From Desulfobacula sp. (GTDB lineage: Bacteria > Desulfobacterota > Desulfobacteria > Desulfobacterales > Desulfobacteraceae), in NCBI RefSeq assembly GCF_030611305.1, contig NZ_JAUWQB010000035.1, positions 1-33,975 on the forward strand: a DNA stretch of 33,975 nt. Direction: 5' to 3'. The notes beneath the pieces are model-generated. The model searched no databases. It was not told where the DNA came from and was given only the letters and a program-made list of their open reading frames with translations. The position numbers and the translations under genes are program-made. Positions 1 to 6,343 of the stretch are shown here, in pieces. Each line of letters begins with the position of its first letter. Within the stretch, counting starts at the first letter, position 1.

Positions 1-171
1 CATGAAATCATCAGGGAAACGTTTTGCCTGCCTTTTTACCGCCTGGTTCAACACCCTGGTTTCAACTTCATAAAGCATTGCAAGGTCTCTATCAAGCATG
101 ACCTTTGTTCCCCTGATATGATAAATTCTCGTTGTTATTTGTTCTATTGTGGCAACACTATTTTCAATCAT
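1..171 (-). CDS. ORF6N-domain DNA-binding protein, 5' end only (runs off the left edge)
   Basis: The minus strand opens with ATG at 171 and reads 57 codons to the window edge without a stop. The visible residues include a segment reading [19 protein letters not shown], the typical start of the ORF6N domain (a phage-type DNA-binding domain related to the KilA-N/Rha group). A GGAG Shine-Dalgarno sequence at 177-180 sits five bases upstream and supports this start. Proteins of this family occur in prophages and mobile islands, and their precise roles are mostly unknown. The gene is preceded by three phased palindromes (183-294) that could be its operators. Only the N-terminus can be seen, so completeness and function cannot be judged. 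Confidence 0.85.
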   Translation of the reverse strand, partial: MIENSVATIEQITTRIYHIRGTKVMLDRDLAMLYEVETRVLNQAVKRQAKRFPDDFM

Positions 172-181
172 ATTGTCTCCA

Positions 182-294
182 ACTTGAGGTGCCAATTTGT
201 GACCTCAAGATTTAAATCGTTTTATTGGAGGTCACAATTTGTGATATCAAGATTAATATTTCTTGATTGGAGGTGGCAATTTGTGACCTCCAAT
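182..294. repeat. Three imperfect palindromes at a 42-bp period upstream of the ORF6N gene
   Basis: Three copies of a degenerate palindrome with core CAATTTG and outer arms of the type GGAGGT/ACCTCC are centred at 196, 238 and 280, exactly 42 bp apart. Copies 1 (183-209) and 3 (266-294) have long matching outer arms (CTTGAGGT/ACCTCAAG; ATTGGAGGT/ACCTCCAAT) with two mismatched pairs beside the core. Copy 2 (225-251) matches well inside but poorly outside. AT-rich spacers separate them. They fill the gap between the ORF6N start and the recombinase remnant, which suggests operators. A 42-bp period is four helical turns, so bound dimers would lie on one face of the DNA. A tandem-repeat origin is the alternative. 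Confidence 0.75.
221..250 (-). promoter_or_regulatory. Possible promoter of the ORF6N gene, straddling the middle palindrome
   Basis: On the minus strand TTGATA (250-245) and AATAAA (226-221) are separated by 18 bases, and the core of palindrome 2 lies in the spacer. Transcription would start near 214, upstream of palindrome 1 and the GGAG/ATG of the ORF6N gene. A repressor bound at the palindromes would block this promoter. The hexamers are imperfect, so this is a suggestion only. Confidence 0.35.
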
Positions 295-302
295 TTATGA
301 AT

Positions 303-833
303 TCATTTTTTGTGTCGGATATTAACAACTTTCTTTTCCTGTTTGGCATCTTTTTGTTGTTTGAAGATATCATCAATCTGACCAGCGCCACTCTTTAAAG
401 CATCATCCCTTAAATGTGCATATCTCTGCGTCATTTTGGGTGATTTATGAGTCATAAGCTTTTGCAATACATACATATTAACTTTGCCGGAAGATGCAAG
501 CATTGAAGCATAAACATGCCTTAAACCATGCATGGGGCGGAAGTCGTCTGGCAAGCCCGCATTCTTTCTTATTCTTCTTCCTGCAACACCGGTTGTGGTT
601 CTCATGCCGCCATCACGCCCGGGGAAAACATAAGGGCTTTTTGACCGGGTGATACTACTTAACAAGTTCCTGGCCATATCGTTTATGGGTATTTTCTGAT
701 CCGGCCCGCCTTTGGGATCTGCAAGCAATATAAATCCAGTATCAAGATTTACATTCTTCCATTGAAGCTTGAACATTTCCCCACGCCGCATGCCCGTGTA
801 AAGGGCCATTTTCATCATGTTACCCACGTCAAG
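303..833 (-). pseudogene. Tyrosine recombinase (phage integrase) remnant, catalytic domain only
   Basis: The C-terminal catalytic domain of a phage-type integrase is visible. It has the first active-site Arg in TGMRRGE, a beta-hairpin Lys region (DPKGGPDQK), the HGLRH box, a later His in LMTHKSP and the nucleophile Tyr in QRYAHL. The open frame runs up to 956, but codons upstream of about 833 overlap the 3' end of hipA in another frame and do not look like an integrase. The arm-binding and core-binding domains (about 150-200 residues) are therefore missing. The fragment begins exactly where hipA ends, as expected for a 5' deletion or recombination junction. It is probably inactive. The basic C-terminal tail looks intact. 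Confidence 0.75.
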
Positions 834-2049
834 GTTCTCCCAAAGAATCAATCCTTCTATTGATACTCCATTCAAGTCGCTGTATTTCAAGTTCAGGGAC
901 CTTATATTGTTGAAAGACATTTTTCCAACCAGATACTGCCTTTTGAACAGTATCAATTATCTGACTGGCCGTTTCAATGTTATGGGCGGCAGCCATACTT
1001 TGAAGTGTTTTTCTGCCTGGTGGCAGAAAGTCGGCTCCGGACGGGAAAGATAATGAATGCTCTCTTTTTTCGTATATATCCGGCAGCACATCATATACTG
1101 GTGACAGGCAGTAGCCGGATTTTTTATGGAGCATACAAAAGTTTTTAAGGTGATCATCCGTATTTCCGATTGCCACATTAAAAATCATCTGGCGGAATAA
1201 GAAGGGGACATCAATCGAAGGTTGATAACTATGGGCTTTCACCACATCAAACATATCATTATAACTTAAGAAATAATATCCTTGAGCCTGCAATAAGGTT
1301 TGCATACTGATCATATGATATCGACCACCATGACCTGAAATATCGAACCGCCTCACCAATAATGCCCTTTTTTTGCCTATATCCCGGATTTCAAATTCAG
1401 GAACAGGCAATCCAGAGCGCTTCGCCAATTCAAGCGTAGCAGCTTCAATAGACTCCACATGAAAGGTATCATTATGCCGGGGGAACTTTGCAATCCAAAG
1501 AGATCCCGTCTCTTTTCGGCAAAGGGCTTTTGGTCTTGCACCGCCAGGACTGCTTCCGCTTTGATATAACAATTGCAATTCTTCCTCATCTAAAGGCAAT
1601 CCTGATTCGTATCGTGAAGTCGCATTCAAAAGGGTTCCCAAATCTTTTATGCCGGCTGAAGGATCTAGTTTAGCAGGTCTATCCTGTTTCGATTCAAAGG
1701 ACAGGGCTCCTAATCCATTTGACCCCAAAATTTCAAGCAACCTCGGGATGGTCTGTTCGCCCCTTCCAAGCTTTGCTTTTTTAATCAAAAGATTTCTGCC
1801 CCAGTCATCGGGCAGAGCATCTTCAAAAACTGCATGCACCCCTTCCGGTCTATTTGTCTGGAATTCTTTTGAGCTTAAAGGCAGATTCACTGGATCTAAA
1901 GGGAAAGCAAGCGGGTGTTTAAGATACTCTGGGGCATATCGGAAAGCACCCTGTATGATTCCTCTGGGATCAGGCCGGGTGGTGACAATTTCACCGCAAG
2001 ACAATGTTTTATTGCTGGGAAGCGTAACGTTGACAAGCAATCGGATCAT
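829..2049 (-). CDS. hipA: HipA-family serine/threonine kinase toxin
   Basis: This 406-residue protein is the toxin half of a type II toxin-antitoxin pair. Members of the family phosphorylate target proteins (glutamyl-tRNA synthetase in E. coli HipA) and push cells into dormancy. Residues 1-110 resemble the N-terminal coupling domain. SSPGGARPKA (166-175) is the Gly-rich/Lys ATP-binding segment, NTDDHLKN (296-303) is the catalytic loop and YDVLPD (319-324) carries the metal-binding Asp. The length is normal for the family and all key motifs are present, so the toxin looks intact. ATG follows the hipB stop after one base, a tightly coupled two-gene operon. The 3' end abuts the truncated recombinase, which marks a mobile neighbourhood. 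The cellular target of this copy is unknown. Confidence 0.9.
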   Translation of the reverse strand: MIRLLVNVTLPSNKTLSCGEIVTTRPDPRGIIQGAFRYAPEYLKHPLAFPLDPVNLPLSSKEFQTNRPEGVHAVFEDALPDDWGRNLLIKKAKLGRGEQTIPRLLEILGSNGLGALSFESKQDRPAKLDPSAGIKDLGTLLNATSRYESGLPLDEEELQLLYQSGSSPGGARPKALCRKETGSLWIAKFPRHNDTFHVESIEAATLELAKRSGLPVPEFEIRDIGKKRALLVRRFDISGHGGRYHMISMQTLLQAQGYYFLSYNDMFDVVKAHSYQPSIDVPFLFRQMIFNVAIGNTDDHLKNFCMLHKKSGYCLSPVYDVLPDIYEKREHSLSFPSGADFLPPGRKTLQSMAAAHNIETASQIIDTVQKAVSGWKNVFQQYKVPELEIQRLEWSINRRIDSLGEP

Positions 2050-2050
2050 T

Positions 2051-2353
2051 CTATTTTTGCCTTCGTACCCGTTGCCGGGTTTTTGTTTTTTCTAAAACCT
2101 CATATCTTTCGAACAACGATTCTCTGGGTGCTATCAATTTTTCAAAATCATCCAGTTTGCCAAGCATGGATAAAGCTTTAACCCATGTGCCGATTGATAT
2201 GGAAGGATTTCCCTGTTCCATTTTGTAAAGGGTTGGAATGGATACCCCGATCCTGAATGCAAACTCTTTTTGTGGATCATTTAATTCTAACCTGGCGCTT
2301 TTCAGACGCTGCCCCAGTTTTTTCAAGATTTCATTTTCTTTAACATTAATCAT
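2051..2353 (-). CDS. hipB: HipB-like Xre-family antitoxin and repressor
   Basis: This 100-residue protein has a helix-turn-helix of the Cro/C1 (Xre) type at about residues 10-65. The segment FAFRIGVSIPTLYKMEQGNPSI reads as a recognition-helix region. Its position directly upstream of hipA, with one base between stop and start, fits the antitoxin that neutralises HipA and represses the operon. The C-terminal 15 residues are strongly basic (KTKTRQRVRRQK). There is no clear Shine-Dalgarno sequence before the ATG at 2353. Two near-identical 12-bp palindromic sequences at 2339-2350 and 2374-2385 are likely operators, one inside the first codons and one across the promoter. Confidence 0.85.
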   Translation of the reverse strand: MINVKENEILKKLGQRLKSARLELNDPQKEFAFRIGVSIPTLYKMEQGNPSISIGTWVKALSMLGKLDDFEKLIAPRESLFERYEVLEKTKTRQRVRRQK

Positions 2354-2389
2354 ATTTTGTTTTATCGCATGAATTTAACATTAAAGCAA
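2339..2389 (-). promoter_or_regulatory. hipBA promoter with two candidate HipB operators
   Basis: TTGCTT (2389-2384) and GATAAA (2366-2361) lie 17 bases apart on the minus strand, so transcription would begin near 2354, right at the hipB ATG. The near-palindrome TTTAACATTAAA (2374-2385) overlaps the -35 box and spacer. Its close copy TTTAACATTAAT (2339-2350) lies over hipB codons 2-5. The centres are 35 bp apart. Repeated operators around the promoter are the normal arrangement for hipBA autoregulation; the specific assignment is inferred. Confidence 0.5.
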
Positions 2390-2413
2390 ATTATATTTGG
2401 GGTCAAAGGGATC

Positions 2414-3434
2414 GGGGTCAGGCTTCGCTTATTGTGGTTATTGCATTATGGATATATGCATGGTATTTAAATAATTATGTCAAGGAAACCTCGCATACAC
2501 TACCCTGGAGCAATTTATCACGTAATGCTCAGGGGGAACGCAAAACAGACTATTTTTCATGGGGATGAAGAATACCGGTATTTTGAAGATATCCTGGCCC
2601 AGGGATTGGAGCAATACTCGCTTATGCTGTATGCATACTGCTGGATGAAAAATCATGTTCATATGGCGTTGCAGGTCACAGACAAACCACTTTCAAAACT
2701 GATGCAAAATATTTCCCAGCGATATACATACTGGCTCAATAAGCGGCATGATCGGGTCGGGCACCTGTTCCAGGGGCGGTACAAAGCCATTCTTGTGGAC
2801 AAAGATGGTTATTTGTCAGAGCTGATCCGCTATATTCATCTTAACCCGGTACGAGCTAATCTGGTAAGTGATGCCATTGATTATCCTATGAGCAGCCATG
2901 CTGCCTATGCCGGGCGTGTGAAATCACCCTGCTGGTTAAGCGTTGATCAGGGTCTGGGACAATTTGGCAAAACCAAATCTTCTGCACAAGCTTCGTATTT
3001 GCATTTTATGGGACAAATCACAGAGGAAGAACTTCTGGAGCAGCTCCGCCATGGCACCAAGCAGGGACGGATACTCGGCAATGAAGATTTTATTAAAGTT
3101 ACACTCAAACAAAACAAAGAAAAGGTTTCAGCACAGATTACAATTGAGCAGATAGTGGATGTAGTGGCACAGGCTTACCAAGTTTCACCTCGGGAAATGA
3201 CAAGTGCCAGTCGTGCGAGAAATCTGGCAGAAGCAAGAGCAATGACTGCAATGATCGGCATGGATCATTGCGATTATTTGCTGTCAAATTTTGCACTATA
3301 CTTTAACCGGAATATGCCATCAATGAGCAAGCTGGTCAGGGATGTACGTACCCGCCTTACAAAAAGCCAGTCAATGCATGAGAGAATGGAGCATATCAAA
3401 GATCAAATAACCACAATAAGCGAAGCCTGACCCC
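2414..3434 (+). mobile_element. RAYT-type element bounded by a perfect 29-bp inverted repeat
   Basis: The 29 bases at 2414-2442 and the 29 bases at 3406-3434 are exact reverse complements (outer end GGGGTCAGGCTTCGCTTATT). They enclose a single HUH transposase gene. The right copy encodes the last codons and stop of that gene. Extra GGGGTCA or TGACCCC words occur just outside both ends (2399-2405 and 3445-3451). Classic IS200/IS605 elements have subterminal hairpins rather than long terminal inverted repeats, so the boundaries are a reading of this sequence, not a known family definition. Confidence 0.6.
2477..3430 (+). CDS. REP-associated tyrosine transposase (RAYT, Y1_Tnp/HUH superfamily) with DnaA-like C-terminal domain
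   Basis: This 317-residue protein begins MSRKPRIHYPGAIYHVMLRG, the usual opening of RAYT proteins. Residues 60-62 form the HUH motif (NHVHMAL), followed by GHLFQGRYKA and the helix DGYLSELIRYIHLNPVRA, which carries the catalytic Tyr (Y112 or Y119). Residues from about 205 (ITIEQIVDVVAQAYQVSP...) resemble the helix-turn-helix domain found at the C-terminus of DnaA, a known add-on in long RAYTs. The enzymes cut single-stranded DNA at repeat hairpins. There is no clear ribosome binding site. The last residues are encoded inside the right 29-bp inverted repeat. It is full length and looks active. Confidence 0.85.
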   Translation: MSRKPRIHYPGAIYHVMLRGNAKQTIFHGDEEYRYFEDILAQGLEQYSLMLYAYCWMKNHVHMALQVTDKPLSKLMQNISQRYTYWLNKRHDRVGHLFQGRYKAILVDKDGYLSELIRYIHLNPVRANLVSDAIDYPMSSHAAYAGRVKSPCWLSVDQGLGQFGKTKSSAQASYLHFMGQITEEELLEQLRHGTKQGRILGNEDFIKVTLKQNKEKVSAQITIEQIVDVVAQAYQVSPREMTSASRARNLAEARAMTAMIGMDHCDYLLSNFALYFNRNMPSMSKLVRDVRTRLTKSQSMHERMEHIKDQITTISEA

Positions 3435-3461
3435 CTATATATCTTGACCCCCTATATATCT
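3428..3461. repeat. Perfect tandem duplication of a 17-bp unit at the right end of the RAYT element
   Basis: The unit TGACCCCCTATATATCT occurs twice with no gap (3428-3444 and 3445-3461). The first copy starts with the stop codon of the transposase gene and overlaps the outer end of the right inverted repeat. It may be a by-product of insertion or replication slippage. Confidence 0.8.
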
Positions 3462-3528
3462 ATTTATAAATAATTCAATATATTGTATAAGACAAAAAAG
3501 TTTTCGTTTAATTTTCGGAGGTTAAAAC

Positions 3529-4977
3529 ATGAAACCGGTTGTGGCCCTTCTGGGCAGACCTAATGTGGGGAAATCCACACTGTTTAACAGGATTATACGC
3601 TCAAGACAGGCGCTTGTTGATGATTTTCCGGGTGTGACAAGGGATAGACACTATGCTGATGCACTATGGGATGATATTGAGTTTACCGTGATCGATACGG
3701 GTGGGTTTTTAAGTTCGGATGATGATTATTTTGCCTCCCAGATTAAAGAGCAGTTGACAGTTGCAGCTGATCAGGCAGATGTCCTCATATTCATCATGGA
3801 TGGCCGGGCAGGATTGTCACCCTATGACCGGGAGCTGGCTGATTTTTTACGCAGGATGTCCAAGCCGGTGTTTTATCTGATCAATAAAATAGAAAGCACC
3901 AAACAATATGATGAGCTTTCAGAGTTTTATTCATTGGGCATTGATCAGTTTTATAAGATTTCAGCAGAACACGGTATTGGTGTGGGTGATTTTTTAGATG
4001 ATCTTATGGAAGCTCTGCCGGAATATGAGCAGGACGACGACGACGATGAATCCCTGATTAAAATTGCCATTGTCGGCCGGCCCAATGTGGGGAAATCTTC
4101 CCTTGCCAACAGGCTGTTTGGCGAACAGCGCCTGGTGGTCGATGAAAAGGCCGGTACCACACGGGATGCCATAGAACTCAGCGTTGAGCATAGAGGCAGG
4201 CAGTTTATCCTTGTGGATACGGCAGGTATCCGGCGTAAGGGCAAGGTCACTCAGAAAATTGAAAAATTTTCCATCCTGAAAGCATTGAAAACTCTTGATG
4301 AATGTGATGTGGCGTTAATTTTGATCGATTCGGATGAAGGGATTACAGATCAGGATATTACCATTGCAGGATATGCTGAGGACAGAGGATGTGGCGCCCT
4401 GTTCCTGTTAAACAAGTGGGATCTTCTGGATAAAGAACGAAAAAATATTAAAAAATATATGAAAGAATTAAGGGATAAGTCAAAATTTCTGTCCTACGCA
4501 CCTGCCATGACGGTTTCGGCCCTTACCGGACAGAGATGCCATAAGATTCTGGATGAAGTGGTCAAAATTTATAAAGAATATTGTCACAGAATTAACACTG
4601 GTGTTCTGAATCGGATTATCGAGGATGCGGTTTACAGGACAGAGCCCTCTTTGCATAAAGGAAAAAGATTAAAGTTTTTTTACTCCACACAGGTAGCGAC
4701 AAAACCGCCGTGCTTTGTCTGCTTTGTCAATTTTTCAAAAGCGGTTCATTTTTCCTATAAGCGATACCTGATCAATCAGTTAAGGCAGATGATTCCTTTG
4801 GAAAAAACGCCTATTAAACTCTATTTCAGAGAAAAAACAGGCAAGATTAAATTTTCCGGAAATTCAAAAGAAGACCAAAGAATTTTTCAGAAAAAGAAGA
4901 GACAGATGACCAAAAAACAAAAGCTGCGCAAAGAACAGAGCCAGAGAAAAAGAAAAAGGGATATGGACAACGCTTAA
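3529..4977 (+). CDS. der: Ribosome biogenesis GTPase Der (EngA)
   Basis: This 482-residue protein has two GTPase domains in tandem followed by a KH-like domain, the arrangement unique to Der, which assists 50S subunit assembly in the cytoplasm. The P-loops GRPNVGKS occur at residues 9-16 and again near 183-190, with DTGG and DTAG G3 motifs. G4 is canonical in the second domain (NKWD) but reads NKIE in the first, an Asp-to-Glu change. An acidic linker (EQDDDDDES) joins the domains. The C-terminal tail is a long Lys/Arg-rich extension (KKKRQMTKKQKLRK...), likely RNA-binding. CGGAGG sits a few bases before the ATG. rarA follows after only five bases, so the two are probably co-transcribed. Confidence 0.97.
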   Translation: MKPVVALLGRPNVGKSTLFNRIIRSRQALVDDFPGVTRDRHYADALWDDIEFTVIDTGGFLSSDDDYFASQIKEQLTVAADQADVLIFIMDGRAGLSPYDRELADFLRRMSKPVFYLINKIESTKQYDELSEFYSLGIDQFYKISAEHGIGVGDFLDDLMEALPEYEQDDDDDESLIKIAIVGRPNVGKSSLANRLFGEQRLVVDEKAGTTRDAIELSVEHRGRQFILVDTAGIRRKGKVTQKIEKFSILKALKTLDECDVALILIDSDEGITDQDITIAGYAEDRGCGALFLLNKWDLLDKERKNIKKYMKELRDKSKFLSYAPAMTVSALTGQRCHKILDEVVKIYKEYCHRINTGVLNRIIEDAVYRTEPSLHKGKRLKFFYSTQVATKPPCFVCFVNFSKAVHFSYKRYLINQLRQMIPLEKTPIKLYFREKTGKIKFSGNSKEDQRIFQKKKRQMTKKQKLRKEQSQRKRKRDMDNA

Positions 4978-4982
4978 ATAGA

Positions 4983-6314
4983 ATGGATCTTTTTGAATCT
5001 CATAAACCCCTGGATAAATCCTTATCCCGTCCTCTGGCTGACAGAATGCGCCCCAGAACTCTTGATGAGCTTGTGGGCCAGGAACATCTGACAGCCAAAG
5101 GAAGCCTTCTTCAAAAGGCCATTGAAGACGACAGGGTGTTTTCCATTCTTCTCTGGGGGCCGCCTGGATGCGGCAAGACAACCCTGGCAGGAATTATTGC
5201 CAATGAAACAAAATCAGAATTTGTAAAAATATCTGCTGTTCTGTCCGGGGTTAAAGATATCCGTCAGATTATCGAACAGGCCAAAAAAAGCCGGGCGTTG
5301 TATCAAAAACGAACCATTCTTTTTGTGGATGAAATCCACAGGTTCAATAAAGCCCAGCAGGACGCCTTTCTCCATCATGTGGAAAAAGGGCTGATTATTC
5401 TTGTGGGGGCCACCACGGAAAATCCTTCCTTTGAAGTCATTCCCGCCCTGGTATCCCGATGCAGGGTATTTACCCTTAAAAGTCTTGAAAAAGAAAGCAT
5501 CTTAATTATTTTAAACCGGGCATTGACAGATCCGGAAAACGGTCTGGATCTTAAGAAAAACAGGCTGTCCCATGATGCATTGGAGCACATGGCAAGGGTG
5601 TCTGACGGCGATGCCCGGATTGCTCTGATCAATCTTGAGACGGCAATGCTTCATTTTGCTCAAAAAAAACAGATTAATGTTCAGGATATTGAGACAGCCA
5701 TCGAAAAAAAATCATTATTATATGATAAGGCGGGCGAGGAACATTTTAATCTGATTTCTGCATTTATTAAGAGCATGCGGGGCAGTGACCCGGATGCAGC
5801 GGCTTACTGGCTTGAACGTATGCTCATGGCGGGAGATGATCCGTATTACATGCTCAGAAGAATGATCCGGTTTGCTACAGAAGATATTGGCATGGCTGAT
5901 CCGGGAGCGCTGACCATGGCCTTGAATGCCAGTGAATCTTTCCGGATTTTAGGCCACCCGGAAGGGGACGCCGTGCTCTTTCAGGCAGCCATCTATCTTG
6001 CAACCGCTCCCAAGAGCAATGCAGTTTATACAGCGCATAAACAGGTAAAAAAGACGATTCAAAAAATTGGTTATTCACCGGTTCCGCTTCATATCAGGAA
6101 TGCCCCGACAAAGTTGATGAAAGATTTGGATTACGGTAAAGGGTACAAGTATGCCCATGATTATAAGGATGCCTATATCCCTCAGTCCTATCTTCCGGAC
6201 GATCTTGGGCAGCAACGGTTTTATTTTCCAACGGATCGGGGATACGAGAAGACCGTAAAACATCGGATAGAGGCCTGGATAAAATTAAAAAAGAAAATAG
6301 ATAAACAGCCCTGA
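4983..6314 (+). CDS. rarA: Replication-associated recombination protein A (RarA/MgsA AAA+ ATPase)
   Basis: This 443-residue clamp-loader-like AAA+ ATPase acts at stalled replication forks. Visible motifs are Walker A GPPGCGKTT (about residue 58), Walker B with DEIH followed by RFNKAQQDAFLHHVE, and sensor 1 GATTENPSFEV. The C-terminal tetramerisation region contains YDKAGEEHFNLISAFIKS and the GSDPDAAAYWL stretch typical of the family. Length and composition match full-length RarA. It starts five bases after der and ends 29 bases from the convergent protease-fusion gene. No clear terminator is seen in that short gap. Confidence 0.96.
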   Translation: MDLFESHKPLDKSLSRPLADRMRPRTLDELVGQEHLTAKGSLLQKAIEDDRVFSILLWGPPGCGKTTLAGIIANETKSEFVKISAVLSGVKDIRQIIEQAKKSRALYQKRTILFVDEIHRFNKAQQDAFLHHVEKGLIILVGATTENPSFEVIPALVSRCRVFTLKSLEKESILIILNRALTDPENGLDLKKNRLSHDALEHMARVSDGDARIALINLETAMLHFAQKKQINVQDIETAIEKKSLLYDKAGEEHFNLISAFIKSMRGSDPDAAAYWLERMLMAGDDPYYMLRRMIRFATEDIGMADPGALTMALNASESFRILGHPEGDAVLFQAAIYLATAPKSNAVYTAHKQVKKTIQKIGYSPVPLHIRNAPTKLMKDLDYGKGYKYAHDYKDAYIPQSYLPDDLGQQRFYFPTDRGYEKTVKHRIEAWIKLKKKIDKQP

Positions 6315-6343
6315 TATGTATTGACCGGATGCTTTCCAATGAA

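Noticed and set aside
182-294. CRISPR-like array
   Set aside because: Only three degenerate palindromic units with AT-rich 14-16 base spacers and no cas genes nearby.
118-300. Plus-strand 60-residue frame over the phased repeats
   Set aside because: It runs antisense through the ORF6N start and has no ribosome binding site; it is kept only as a clue to the coding motif in the repeats, not as a gene.
1649-2095. 148-residue plus-strand frame
   Set aside because: It is antisense to hipA, which has all its family motifs, so the frame is a shadow.
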